NCBI GenBank assembly: GCA_902702965.1
Contig: CACRXP010000092.1
Location: 427,358-491,357 of the forward strand
Reading direction: 5' to 3'
DNA from: Spirometra erinaceieuropaei
Lineage: Eukaryota > Platyhelminthes > Cestoda > Diphyllobothriidea > Diphyllobothriidae
DNA: 64,000 bases
Position numbers and translations under genes: made by a program. Under the pieces are notes generated by a model, which saw only the letters and a list, made by a program, of their open reading frames with translations, did not search any database and was not told the origin of the DNA. This document shows positions 45,130 to 57,525 of the stretch, in pieces (the first letter of the stretch is position 1; the number at the start of each line of letters is the position of its first letter).

Positions 45130-45969
45130 AAATTCAAGCACATCACGGTCCAACATAACGTGAGCGATCATTTTGCGTTATGGTTTGCATCTTGGGCACC
45201 GATTGCTACAATTGCAGACCAGGGTGAGTGAACACAAAAAGAGAACCTATTCACTTTCCTGGCTTCTGTCTGACTGTTAAAAAATCTGCCACTGAGACTG
45301 ACACCAGGAAACACGTGAGATAATGGAAACGTTCGAGTCCAGTCACAAATCGACCGACCGGTGCATCGAGCTTGACCGACCTATCCAGCTATTCGCAGCA
45401 AGCCTATAGAAAATAGGCTGAGCCCCTAATTATCGTCCGCTGTCAAGTGTATTGTAGCCACTAGCAGGGACCCTAGACGAGTTTTACTGGCCAAATTGAA
45501 TATTTACATTGTTTGTTCTATCCCTTTTCCCACACCTTTGATGGGGGATTTAAGTGACCGACCGGAAGCGCAGGACATTATGCTTCCTTCCTGACTGAAT
45601 AGGCTGATTCGCTAAGCGACCATTCAAACTTCATATGCAACGACGTTCATCCCGAGGTGGGCGTGACAGTGGCTTAAGCATGAATTTAGTTGCGGTGAGG
45701 CAAGCCTGTGCTAAATCTACCTCTCTCCCTCTCTTATCTAATCTACCGTGTTGAATACCAAGGCGGAGTCAAAACGACAGGAGGCGGCTATGGACACAGT
45801 GACTGACAAAGCCAAACAACTCGTCTCTCCGTTTTAGCAGAGTGGTCAGCTGGTGATCTGAGAGTCAGGCTACAACGGTTCCTTCTTGATGTGGCCTTTA
45901 GGATCCTCCTGATCAGTTGGGGTGCGATCCCCCCCCCCCGCCCCTTCGTGCTGCGTGAAATCCTGGCCG
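45130..45969. other. Upstream region of the A1CF-like exon
   Basis: Expected to hold further 5' sequence of the gene, but no coding exon could be supported. Confidence 0.35.
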
Positions 45970-46215
45970 TTTATGCGTAGTTCAGGGGTTGTGGAGGTAC
46001 GCCTAGGCACGGGTTTTTGTCTTACCAGCCCGCTGCGCCCTCTCCTGCCACCCTTCTTCTTGGCTTTGTCATGAAAGTGAGGAGAGTGCGATAGATGTCA
46101 CGCAAGTCTGCTATCGCTATCAACGAACCTATGCGCAAGTCACCATCTCTGCTCCCATCCTCTTGTGTGGCACATGGCAAAAATCGTCGGAAACGACGGT
46201 CAAACTGTAAACTGC
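45970..46215 (+). repeat. Rep-A dispersed repeat, copy 4
   Basis: GTTGTGGAGGTACGCCTAGG, CACGGGTTTTTG, GAGGAGAGTGCGATAGATGT, AGTCTGCTATCGCTATC, GGCACATGGCAAAAATCGTC, CGACGGTCAAACTG. Confidence 0.7.
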
Positions 46216-48089
46216 CTCGAATTGCTTATAGTGAGCAGAGCGCAGATTTATCATGCGGGTTGGTATAACGTAAATGGCCTCACTTCCTTACTTCCTCTCT
46301 CATGAACTAGCGGCCTGTCCTGGTCTGTTGTCAACCTGGTAATGAGATTTGGAGCAGCGTCTAACGTGGCCAAAAAATCCTCCTTCTGCGCGTACACACA
46401 CGAGCTGGTCAGTCAGTCCTCACGAAAGGCACATCGCTCATACAACTGAAATGTGTACATTGCCCCTCCCTTCCTTACTGAGTGATGTGCGATGCTTTGC
46501 TGAGAATCGAAATGTGCGTGCGTGCGACGAAATAAGTTTTTATGACACGGACATGTGTGCGTGTGCGTGGAGGGGGGGGGGAGATAGGTGTGTAACGGGC
46601 AGCCATCGTAACTGGTCTGGCGTCATTGTTCAAGGCCTCGCTGCCTCAAGGTCATTCACCCCTTTCAGCGGACCGTCCCAGACGACCTGACCCGAAGTCA
46701 CACGACCAACAGCTCGGGCATACCTGCCTCTGTGCAGTCGCAGATGCCCATGCGGCCACTTGAACGCGCCACCCCCTGCAACCAGCAAAACAAGCCACAG
46801 GGACACCACCCCTCGGCAAATGTCACACACACTGACTGGACACCACTTGAGCTTGGCCCACGAGCCCACAAAAGCGGCTGCCACCACTATCCCAGAGACA
46901 CTCAGGCATGACTGGACGCAGTCAACACCAGCCCTGGCTTCGCCAGTGGTCACTGTCGCCTGGGAGGACAACTCCGGGTTCTGTGCACAATAAACCCCTC
47001 ATTCTGGTCCCCTCTGCCGTCTCTCCTTACAACTTGGGATCTGATCCGACGATGGTAATGCTCAGACTGCACGCACTCACTCCGCCTGGCCGCTTGGTCA
47101 CCACGCCTGATCACTTCAGGTGTTATCAACAACCCTCGGCTGTGCTGCTTTAGTAGATGTTTTCGTGTATGTGCCTATGGCCGAATGGGTTTCTGTAGTG
47201 TCTGAATATCCTGAGACGGTGTCAGAATGATGGGTGCGCTTGATGGATGTTGACCAGTGCTCAAGTCACTGGCTCTTTAGTTATGTTTCAATGTATCTGT
47301 GGATGTTCTACTAGATTGACGCATAACCGAAATTCGCCGTAGCGATGGCAACAAGTCAACACTTATCCGAATTAATGGCGATTGGGGAAGGCGTTTATGG
47401 CTGTCCTTTGTGTCGCGCTCGTATCCCCGACAATGGCCACGAAGATGTCCATTTAGGACAAGCTGGAATTGAAACACGATATAGCAGTCAGGATCGGTGA
47501 GAGAGTTGTCTCTAGTGAAGATGTTGATGAAGGTAATGATGATGATGGCAGTGACTTTGGGTACTTGAGATTGACTTTTGTGTTACATTGCAGGGGATTC
47601 TGAGGTGCCCAGCGGGGCCAATCCACGTCCTGTGCGTCAGATGCCAATGCAGACATACTGACAGGTGTCGGGCATTTGCAAAGTTGGTCCACACCATTAC
47701 TGTCCTGCATGACTCCTGCCTCGCCTTGTTCTTCGTTGCTCGGCCGACTTTGGAAACTGCTGTTCCTGTTTTAATTGCAGTGCACCTGCGTGAAGTCAGC
47801 CAAGGTCTCTTGGGTGATGAGAAGATTCTTCAGAGATGCCCTCGGAGTGATCTTGTGCGGCCGTTCTTCTTCGCCTTGTCTGCCAGCACCCGTGGTGGCG
47901 TCGCCACTGAGCAGCCTCTTTGGCAGCTGCTCGTCATTTAAATTCACTATCTGGTTGCTCCAGCGCAGCTGTACTTGCCTCAATACAGCAATACATACTA
48001 AGCACTGTGCTTCTTTCTAGAACATTACTGTCCGGAATACTCTCCTTCTAGTCTTCGTTCAGAATCATTCAAATGCAACTGAGCTGAAG
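46216..48089. other. No recognisable feature
   Basis: GC-rich stretch around 46600-47150 and several short frames (46630-46971 reverse, 47588-47941 forward) with no family resemblance. Confidence 0.4.
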
Positions 48090-48300
48090 GCCTCCGGTCT
48101 TCTTGACTCTGTCCTGATACCAGGCCAAGATAGGGGGGGGGAGGAGGGGAGAGTGTGGTATATGCTGGGCACGTCTACTACCATTATAAACTAAATCACG
48201 CACAAGTCGCCATGCCTGCTTCACCTTACTATAGGGCACATGGTAAACATCGTCGGCGACGACGGTCGAACTGTCGTTCAGGCGACTGAGTAGCACGGAA
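48090..48300 (+). repeat. Rep-A dispersed repeat, copy 5
   Basis: CTCCGGTCTTCTTGACTCTG, GAGAGTGTGGTATATGCTGG, AGGGCACATGGTAAACATCG, ACGACGGTCGAACTGTCG. Confidence 0.7.
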
Positions 48301-49814
48301 GACATATCTTGCCATCCGTGCTAACAGATTTTGCGGTAGCTCCTACAGATTTTCCGGTTTCCTTAGTGTTTGTATGCCTGGTCTTAACATATGGCTTGAT
48401 AGCTACTAGTCGTGTTATTCGTAAATCAGATATCCCCCTACTAAAGTTGTCTGCGGTCCGACCCCTTTTGGCAAGCTAAGATCATCGAGCCTGCCTCATT
48501 CACCATTTTAAACTCTTCGCAAGACTACATTCGGGATGAAATGCCACTAACTGACAACGATTCTGATCTGTACGGGAACATAATAAAAACACAACCCATC
48601 CAGCAGTACCTGCCAGTCCCTTTAGATCTGTGAAAAATTCGGCAAATAAAAGAAAGCTATGCACGATGGTCATAACCAGAAATACGGACGGTCAAGATGA
48701 CTACTTTGTTAATTTTTTACGCACGCCATCTACCGACTGTCTAAGGTTTTTAGGTGGTGTCACATAAGTGAAGTATCGATGACTGCCACATTTATATCGA
48801 AACTTCTAAAACCATGATTATTGTGATCACTGGCCTATCCTTATTCCAACCAACATACCTTTACGGCAAAAGTGTAGCAAAACTCTTTATATGCAACAGA
48901 ATACTTGAATTAACTGGCTTTTATAATAAATTTCAGTTCTTAGAAAGGACAGTCGTTTTACTGGTATTTTCAAGACACTTTTAAGACATTCATGGTTGAA
49001 CTTAAAGAGAAGTTTTTGGAACTATCCTTTCCAGATTCGGCTCGAAGTCGAATTTCATCATTGACGGACCAACAGTGTGGTACTTAAAAGCTGCCAACAG
49101 ACGTCCAGTAGTTCATAATTATGTAAAGAAGAGGAGGCCCTTCGGAAAAATTCGAGTTGAACTGGTGGATTTTCAAACTGATGACATGAATCCTTCGTTT
49201 GACAAAATGAATAATGGAGAGGTGTGACGACCACACTAGAGCATTTGGGGTCACAGGGACAATAGAGGGCACTGGTGCGTGAGAGGAGTACGACTACGAC
49301 TCAGTGTGCTAGAGACGGAGGGGGATAGCTGACCAATGAGACCGTAGGCGACTGAATTAGCATTCCTTGATTTGGCCTGGGTGCGGGGATATCAGTGAGA
49401 AGTATTTAAAGAGCCTCGTAATAAGCGCCCAGGTCGATTTGGAAGTTGATACGGTCCGCGTTTGAATACCAAAACCCAGATAAATTCTCTCGCCCGTCTC
49501 TTACTGGCCATGGCGACGAGGTCATCATGGTCGCAACTGGATCGATGGTCACATTTGGGTGCGTATGCAAAAACGAAGGACGGAGACCATGCCGACGGAT
49601 AGCTGGTTTTTGTTCGTTAATACGACAAACTGGAAAATTCACGAGCACAGCTAAGTTTTGTTCCACAGAATGTCTTTTTTATATTTTGACAGTTCTGAAT
49701 ACATACCACCTTTGTTCTGCAAAATAAATGTCTATTGAGATCGACTTAAGACAGTCTCAGCAAAGAGCCTAACTTAAGACCCGGACACATGTTTCGATGC
49801 CTTGAAGCAGTAAG
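48301..49814. other. No recognisable feature
   Basis: An 86-93 codon frame pair at 49406-49727 is open on both strands but unfamiliar. Confidence 0.35.
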
Positions 49815-49870
49815 GTCATCCAGTTGCGAGGGGTTCGGCTCATCGGCAGGTCCCCCAGCGTTTATCATGC
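49815..49870 (+). repeat. Foldback-related fragment
   Basis: TTGCGAGGGGTTCGGCTCAT followed by a GGTCCCCCAGCG stretch matches the 50.3-kb foldback left arm. Confidence 0.55.
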
Positions 49871-50294
49871 CGTTTCGGATAAACGAGTATTCCTGTTTAC
49901 CGGTGAAGGACTTTCCATTTCATCCGATATGAAGGTGTGAACTTCAGACGGAGTTTCCCCTCCTCAACTCTGTCTCATTCCAAAAAGTGACGAAATTAGG
50001 ATCTGCCCTTGGTCCCGTCAGCAGGAATGTACTCTTTCTGGGCAACTGGACAGAGTAACGTAACCGATGGCAAACAGAGAGGTCTAACAGCCTAGGTAAT
50101 GTCGACGAATGAAGCAGACATGTTTTCTCTAAGTTTACTCCCGAGACCAACCATGAATTTATCGTCTATAGATGAGTAGAGCAAAAAGCATTTGTTGTAA
50201 GAACTTAAACAATCAAGTTCGCGTTCTTCCCCGCGTGAAAAACAACAGGTTCAGCTTCAAAGCGACTTTATAAGTTCTGCGGATATAACTAGTG

Positions 50295-50764
50295 TACTTT
50301 AAAGTAAGGTGATACCATTCTAACAGCACAGGTACTAGCCAAAAGCCCATACATGCGTGGTTCGCCGATATTTTGCCGCTGCATGGCGCAGCTGCGAGGG
50401 GTTCGGCTCATCAATGGGTCCCCCAGCATTCTCCGTCTGTTTTTCTGGTTGATACTTCAATTTAAAAATTGTCGCTTTTTAATTTCCTCAAAAATTATCT
50501 ACGAATTCTTGGTCTGTGCCTATAGATCTTGAATAAAATGATCTACTCCAAATTCGTAGATAATTTCTGAGGAAAGTAAAAAGCGACAATTTCTAAATTG
50601 AAGTATCTACCAGAAAAACGGACGGAGAATGCTGGGGGACCCATTGACGAGCCGAACCCCTCGCAGCTGCGCCATGCAGCGGCAGAATATCGGCGAACCA
50701 CGCATGTATGGGCTTTTGTATAGTACCTGTGCTCTTAGTATGGTATCACCTTACCCTAAAGTAT
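50295..50764. mobile_element. Foldback element with about 213-bp inverted arms
   Basis: The left arm 50295-50507 and right arm 50551-50764 are near-perfect reverse complements around a 43-bp loop. Shared segments: GTAAGGTGATACCAT, GCCCATACATGCGTGGTTCG, GCTGCATGGCGCAGCTGCGA, AATTATCTACGAATT. No coding frame. A partial copy of the loop and right arm lies at 50845-50950. Confidence 0.85.
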
Positions 50765-50844
50765 ACAGCTAGCTACCTGTCGGTAATTAATGACCATGTC
50801 GCGGTTATCCGCTATGGTTGATGGGTTTCAGCCCAAATATTCAT

Positions 50845-50950
50845 GCATAAAATTCTCGTCTGTGCCTATAGACCTTGAATAATGTGATTTACTCCAAGTT
50901 CGTAGATAATTTCTGAGGAAATTAAAAAGCGGTGATATAACTAGTGTTCA
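50845..50950 (+). repeat. Partial second copy of the foldback core
   Basis: TCTGTGCCTATAGACCTTGA, TTCGTAGATAATTTCTGAGG and AAAAAGCG repeat the loop and inner right arm. GATATAACTAGTGT occurs at 50283 and again at 50936. Confidence 0.65.
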
Positions 50951-52834
50951 GGTTAATAGTATTTTAATTCTAAAGCATAGCAGAAGGGGTTAGCTCACCA
51001 ATTCGACCATAATTGATCCAGGTCAAGCATTCTGAACGAGAGGATGCGGGGAAAGCGTGCTCCCGGTCGAACAGGCAAGGGCGCCCGCGCCTCGGCACCT
51101 AATCAGCTGTACACGACGCGTGGAATTATGTCACACAGGTGTTTAAACACCATGCGTATCGATTTTTTAGTTTAATTATAGGCTACGTGGCGGAGGAGTC
51201 ACAAAGGACTTGCCTGCAAAGGCCTAAATAATGCAACATAATTTAGACGCATTTTTATTCTGCCTACAATTAGAATGATCATTACCGATGTAAATAAATC
51301 GGCCTGATGATGAGATACCGAAAACATATGTTCGTCAACTGACTCTTCAATCAGAAGTTGGGTAGTTTAAAGTGCAAATTCAGTGAACGGTGTGCTTCGT
51401 CCGTGATGATTCGCTTGTTGCTAGTAAACACCAACTTTTGCATTTACGCAGGCTTAGTGCCTACTACGAAGGTTATTAAATCCGTCGGAAGTCTCCTTTT
51501 AATGGGCGTCATTCGTTTGATGGAATGTCTTATCTCCGTTTGATTTCACGGACCTCCTGTAGCTAATCGTAGATTGGCACCTCACTAAGCCAGAGGCTAA
51601 AACGTCTTGTCCTAGGAACTCGCAAGTCTAAATTTATCTATGTTATTAAAGGATCACGAGACAGCCGATTTCAAAAACGTCCCTATCTTTTACAAAGGCA
51701 CTTATCCCGCTTAATTTAGCTTTCCAATTAATTAACATGGCTGTCATGAGAAAAATTGTACTACGACCTATTTTAAGCTCTGAGTTCTTTGTTACTTAAA
51801 AACGACCCATTTAATACATCTAACCAAACTGAGGTCGTTTTTACGTAACTTGACAGCAGACGGCGATTATTATAACGACTGGGTTATGCACGCTACGATG
51901 AGTTAAAAATATCCGTCTCGCTCAAAAGCGGAAAAGGGGACCTAGCGTAAAACTGAGACGTGGACAAATTAAAGAGGACAGATTTGATAAAAAAAGGGGG
52001 AAGTGTAGAAGGAAGAAAGGGTAAGAAAAGAAAGAACTGAATAACAGGCAGGAAAGATTCATGGAGAAGTCAAGGAAACAGGAGGAGGCGGAGAAGAAGA
52101 AGAGCAAGAGGAAGAAAAAGAACAATGACTAGGAGAGATAACAGGAAGGAATAGATAAGCGAACTGGGCAGTTTCTTGTCCAGGGTACTGCTACAGCCCC
52201 CAAACATTGTCATGATTTCGGGGAAAATTATCATTCGCAATGCTGCCTGCTTATATTATACCCATAAGCATCAGTCAACGCTGGCTGAATTTATCACAGC
52301 CCGTTGATTTTGAAAAAGTGTCAAACCCTTTGTAAGACCTACCTACTTCAACTCAACTCTGCAAATATATTCTGCACCATAAAGATTTAAATTTTTGCAC
52401 TAACATGACGTTCAACCATTCGTCAATTTGCCAACATGTGCTCTTTCGAAAACTTTTGGAATCAGAGGAGTTTTACTGGGAGATAGAACTAAGTCACTAA
52501 AGCTAAATGAGCCCTAAATCAAGCCGCTTTGTTGGAAATAGGCGGAAACTGTATATTGGTGTAGGTTCTGAATTTGGCGGCATCAGTTCTCATATAGTTA
52601 ACCATCTAACCTCCGTATTTTACTGACTGTCTGTTAGCAGTATGTGAATTTTGCGCAGTTATGTCATCGGAGCTGGCGGAGTCTAGCCCAAATATACATA
52701 TGATCTTTCAGATGGAGCCTAATAAATTTGTCCCGAGGACATTATTAAACGTTCTTGCATTCATTTCTGAGTGAATCTGAAGGTTCAACATCGAAAACTG
52801 AAACATCTTCTGGAAAGCACGTGGGACGCTCGGG
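50951..52834. other. No recognisable feature
   Basis: A purine-rich tract at about 51985-52130 is the only notable composition. Frames are short. Confidence 0.4.
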
Positions 52835-53070
52835 GCACTCACTGGGGGGCCGAACCCCTCACGGCTACGCTATGTTCTAGACGCGTTACCCTGTCTCCTT
52901 TATTTAATAATTTTTGACATTACAGGCATTATATTTCTCCCGAATTCACACACCAGCAATCTCATAGGGTGCCCTGAGAAGCCGAAATGCTCGAGGCCAC
53001 TCATGCTGCGGCAGAAACATCGGCGAAACAAGTGTCATTGCTTTTAGCTGGCACCCATGCCGGGAGTACG
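52835..53070. repeat. Two foldback-related scraps
   Basis: 52845-52875 (GGCCGAACCCCTCACGGC) and 52990-53060 (GCTGCGGCAGAAACATCGGC, GAAACAAGTGTC) resemble the two halves of the foldback right arm, separated by unrelated sequence. Confidence 0.45.
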
Positions 53071-54084
53071 GCAAGGTCTTAATTGTTACCATTATGGCAA
53101 ATCATTTAACATTTGAATATTGGCATTGTCGGTATTCACACAGCAGTGATCGGATACCTATCCGCCTGACTTTAAAGTGAAAAAAAGTTCGGAAATCGCA
53201 GACCAGTAAGCACATTCCGATTTCTAAAATGAAAATGCGATAAATAGTTTTGGCAGCAAACACACTGGCGACTTGGAGACTCCTGACAGGCTATCCTCGC
53301 AGACCAAAGACCCCTGCCCTTCCTCCGCAACGTTCACCGATGTCTTCAGTTAATCATTGATCGCGACAGGCTAGGCCAAGAATGAGACCATGGCTACCAC
53401 GACCCTCAGGCCCCGTCCCGAATTGAAAAAGAAGTGGGACGCCGGGGCGGGGTGAGCGGCGCCCCCAGTGCCTGTCAGGGAATGCGTCAAAGCGTCAGGA
53501 CATGTCTGACTCGACCTTGAATCTGATTGGATAATTGGAGAGCCGGGTGTGCGAATGATAGACAGGCCTAGTGCGCACGTACAGACATGTATGAGAGGCT
53601 CAGCGTTGAGACAGGCGCTCGGAGAGCAGGGCCCCTACACATCTACACGCTATCCTCAGTCAAGGCCGCTTTTGGGCGGTTTCACCCTCTGAACGGCGCA
53701 GCACTTGGCCGTATCACCTTCACCCGGCGCCTACTGGAGTCACAGGTGATCGGCTGCGTGCCTAACCAACTGGACTACTCCCCATTGAAGGCGCTACTGA
53801 AGGGAAAAGCATAATTAGGCACTTCAAAGTGAGTGCACAAACATGGCCTACATCTGTGTTGAGGGATTGACTCGACACGAAACTTCATGCGCGTAGTTGC
53901 CTTTGCACCGATTTGAGTCCTGTGGGCCGCACTTTTGCAGAGCAGGTCGCCGGGATCGCATCTCCATGGGCGTAGTTCAGATTACTGGGGCACAAACTAC
54001 TACTTACTTTGGCTCCGCAGAAAAACTCATTCTAACAAGACAACACAGCCCTGGCGGATGTCGAAGTTAACAGTAAAAAATCAG
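53071..54084. other. No recognisable feature
   Basis: GC-rich around 53400-53720; a 75-codon frame at 53587 is unfamiliar. Confidence 0.35.
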
Positions 54085-54250
54085 CGGGAAACAAATTCAT
54101 TCGAAAGCCAGCATCCTGAGGTAACTGAATTATAATAGAACTATGCCGCATGATGACTAGTTTTACAACCCAACCTAATCAATCTTTTCGAAACAAAGAC
54201 GCATTTCGGAATTTCGGTTGACATTTCATGAGTTAGCCCATCTACTATAT
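54085..54250. mobile_element. Long-TIR element, right-arm fragment
   Basis: GAAAGCCAGCATCCTGAGGT, GAACTATGCCGCATGATGAC and TTTCATGAGTTAGCCCATCT match the right end of 57992-58980. Confidence 0.6.
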
Positions 54251-55389
54251 ATGGTCGATTTGCTGTGACATTGGAAATTGCAGAATCGCAGCGAGTTCCT
54301 CGCTGCAGACATTTCCAGAAACGTGGGATGGATGGGGGTCTCCGGTCTTTTCTTTTGCACACTTTCATGCAAACATGAAGTTAGTTGACTTTTGCTCATG
54401 GTAAATTCAGGGTCTACGGACTGCTTAATTGCGTGCAAGAGACAGTCCGTTTGTGAGCAATAAAACTTCTTTGATTGCCAACGAGAGTGGGGGAAGAGGG
54501 GGAGAGAAATGCTTTATTTCAAAGCGTAATTTCTAGAATTTTTTAAAAAAACAGTCCATCAATAATCATGGCAAAACTGGAACAAAAACAGTCAAAAAAC
54601 GGAAATTTAAAAAGGTCCATGCACGTTAAGCAACGGGTCGCATTTCACATCAAACATCGTGTAGTGGATGACTTAACTGATAGCTAATGATCTGAGATAC
54701 GGTAAGCGGTTTGGTGGGAGCCCTGCCGGATTGAACTGTGCAACTTCGCAGTGCTTAGATTCGGTCAAGGGGAGTGAGCGACATTCACAAGAATTTGGTC
54801 GCCGAAGTGCCTGGTCGTTCTCAAATGTCGTCTTGCCAGAACAGAGTAAGAAGCGGCAGTGGCTAACTAAAACACATGGTTAAATTTGCACTTTTACTAA
54901 AGCAGGAAACATGACGGTTTGGCAGTCCGCTTCCGTGGTTTCCATGGCGGATTCTCAAGCGACTTGGTACCAGTGTGGCAAGAGCTCCACGCCAATCGAC
55001 GTTGCATCCTTTGCTGATTGGCTCCGAGTGAGCGAATCCCATGCACATTGCACGCTTCGGCGTCGGGACTAACAACATGAACGTCTGGCAGTAGGCAGGG
55101 GAGATCTATTGCTGCCCCGCCTGCTAAGGCAATCCTACTTTTTGATTTTGGAACCTCACGCTGTCTACACATGACGCCTCGACAACGGAAGGGCAGAAAA
55201 GGGTAGTAGGGAGCGCGTAAGCACCCATAAACGGCCAAAATAAGGACTGAATGGTAACATCTTCCTAAAAGCGAGAATCAATGCGTTTTAAGTGGGCGTG
55301 TATCCTGAAAGGTTGATTGCAAAGAACCTTGTCGAACGACCCACAAAACCCACCACACTGACCGCCGAAAAAAACGTTGTTCCTCAAAG
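54251..55389. other. No recognisable feature
   Basis: Frames at 54897-55238 (reverse) are unfamiliar. Confidence 0.35.
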
Positions 55390-55860
55390 TCCCTTTCCAA
55401 GGAGACGCCGCGAGTGAACTCGTAAGAAGACGCCTTGACCAAGCTGTCTCGGCGACCTTCCCAGCAGCAAGGGTTCGCATATCATTCTCTAATACCCCTA
55501 GTTTACGCGGAGAAGGCAAGGTTTGGCTGCCAACACAGATCGCCTCAATGTTCATTTATTCATTCACTTGCTCCTATGGAGCAGGTTATATCGGTCGTAC
55601 GGGTCGACGTCTATCCAAAAGAATGCGAGAGCACCTTCCCGCATGGCTTGCAAAGGTGAAGCTAGGAGAATAGACAACGCCATTCTTGCGCATTCAGTGC
55701 ATTCGGGGCATCGTATGGATCCCGCTGAGGCATTTCGTGTGATTTACAAGGTCCTCTCGAGTTACCCTCAGCTACCGGGCCAGTGCCTGTTAGTAACAGC
55801 AGAAGTGGTCACCATCAGATAACGAAAACCGACCCTACGCGCCCAGAAGAACCTCGTTCA
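55390..55860 (+). pseudogene. GIY-YIG retroelement end, second subfamily
   Basis: ASELVRRRLDQAVSATFPAA, ARVRISFSNTPSLRGEGK, then GAGYIGRTGRRLSKRMREHL (the GIY-YIG core). A frame change near 55645 switches to KGEARRIDNAILAHSVHSGH and EAFRVIYKV, ending in a stop near 55822. The order of elements is that of GIY-YIG ends of Penelope-like retroelements. A shorter copy lies at 27030. Confidence 0.75.
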
Positions 55861-56191
55861 GTTTCAGCACTTACCGTGGTCAAATGTTGACTAACCACTT
55901 ACGAAGTTCTGCGCCCTTCCGCTCTTGCCTAGCCTGTATTTTAAAAACTAACTTCTATCAATTTTTTCCACTCACTGTACACCGGTCCCATATAACTGTA
56001 CTGGCCTGACAAGAAGTTATCTAAAGCAATGTTCGCTCGTCACATTGTCTTCTGAAAACCAAAGTTCGGGAAAGGTGAAACTTCATTTGAAAGAACCTCA
56101 AAGGACACCAGATTGGGAGATGGTTGCACCCTAAACATGCTAAAACGTGACACTTAGCTGAGAAATTACCTTTGAGGTTTAATTCAAAACC

Positions 56192-56245
56192 TTGAGGATT
56201 TCTCGGGATGGCATAGTCGACAGGACCGAGATTCTCCAATCAGAA
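56192..56245 (+). repeat. 54-bp direct repeat, left copy
   Basis: TTGAGGATTTCTCGGGATGG through CGAGATTCTCCAATCAGA recurs at 56625-56679 with two or three differences. The two copies flank the SINE array. Confidence 0.85.
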
Positions 56246-56624
56246 GCCAGCCAGTCATAACCAACCCCGGAGTGTGGCCCACCCGAGGCTCGAACTCGCG
56301 ACATGTTTGTTAGAAGTCCACGTCTCTAACCACTGAGCCACGAACCTGTTGCCCTGTAGGTTTTCGATCGGGAATATACAATGGTAAGGAGCGCTCAACG
56401 ATCGTTCTTACGGAACTCACTCGTCCCGTTGTACCTTAGGGCTTTCCCTCGTGTCCAACCAGCAGCCGCACAGCGGAGCATGATATAGGCAGAATGATAT
56501 TACCGACAAAGACAAGGGAGACTGGAATGGCCATTTCTGGCTTATTAGCGGTCGTCAGCCAGTCATAATTCACACCGAAGTGTGGCACACTCGAGGCTCG
56601 AACTCGCGACCTGTTTGTTAGAAG
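56246..56624 (-). mobile_element. Tandem SINE (about 1.2 units of 308 bp)
   Basis: Read in reverse, the right-hand unit begins within its tRNA-like head, runs through the full body and 3' segment, then a second head follows and breaks off. The GGCTCGAACTCGCG B-box landmark occurs at 56287 and 56595, a 308-bp period. The array shows the full order head, body, 3' segment, linker, next head. Confidence 0.8.
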
Positions 56625-56679
56625 TTGAGGATTTCTCGGGATGGCACAGTCGACAGGACAGAGATTCTCCAATCAGAAT
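56625..56679 (+). repeat. 54-bp direct repeat, right copy
   Basis: Second copy of the flanking repeat at 56192. Confidence 0.85.
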
Positions 56680-57334
56680 TCAGCGAAGAAGGATAGGGTT
56701 GGACAACCTTTACTGCTGAGGAAGTGCATACACACAGGCTCTGCAATCAGTCGCCACGAGCGGTCCCTCCATACAAGTTGTCTTGTTTTTGTCCGCCGTC
56801 GAGATCCTCAGACCCAGCGCATGTGCGCGCCTTTCGCTCTGTCTCGATGTCCGCCAGCCAATCAGAGAGGGGGCGGCGTTGATTGGCCTCGAGCACTCGC
56901 GAGGCTAGTGGCAAGCTTCGCGCGTCACAGCAGCGGATCGACAGGGAGTGTGAGGTGGGCAGGAGGGCGGCAAGACAAGGCGGCGTAGAACTAGGAGGCG
57001 CGGAGTACCACAGACTTCCATCACGTTTAACCGTGTGACCCTGCCGTCAGCTGGGCCACCGTAGGTCATCGTAAAACGAAAAGAGGTGAGAGGAGGAAAG
57101 CGATAACGCGGAGCATTTCAAGGTAAATGCAAATAAAATTGGCTTGCAGTTGTCAGACTGAAAAGGTAGTCTGAAAGTCAGGATAAAATCCAACGGGTAG
57201 AGCTGCACTCGAATACCTTTAAGGGGCATGTTGCACGAAGCAGTACTAAAGTTACAAGAGTAATCAAGAAATGCACCTGCATACAAACTATAACCTTTGC
57301 TCGAGGCTGTAAGCACAGTCATCTCGTCCTCTCC
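56680..57334. other. No recognisable feature
   Basis: GC-rich block 56800-57000 with a CCAAT box near 56863; no gene supported. Confidence 0.35.
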
Positions 57335-57525
57335 CACTTCCAGTTGTTTTGACTCGGGCACAGGCGGGGGAGGAGGGGGTGGGGTAGATGCTGTGTACGT
57401 CCGCTGTCAGTATAAACTGCTCCGCGCGCAATCCCCCGTCCGCGCTCTCACCTTGCTGGCGAGCACACGGTGGACATCGTCAAAATCGATGGCCGAACTG
57501 CCATTCAGAGGATGAGCAGCCAGTA
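57335..57525 (+). repeat. Rep-A dispersed repeat, copy 6
   Basis: GGGGTAGATGCTGTGTACGT, CCGCTGTCAGTATAAACTGC, GAGCACACGGTGGACATCGT, CGATGGCCGAACTGCC. Confidence 0.65.

Noticed and set aside
51303..51335. Possible hammerhead (CTGATGATGAG ... GAAAACA)
   Set aside because: No complementary stem II between the two boxes.
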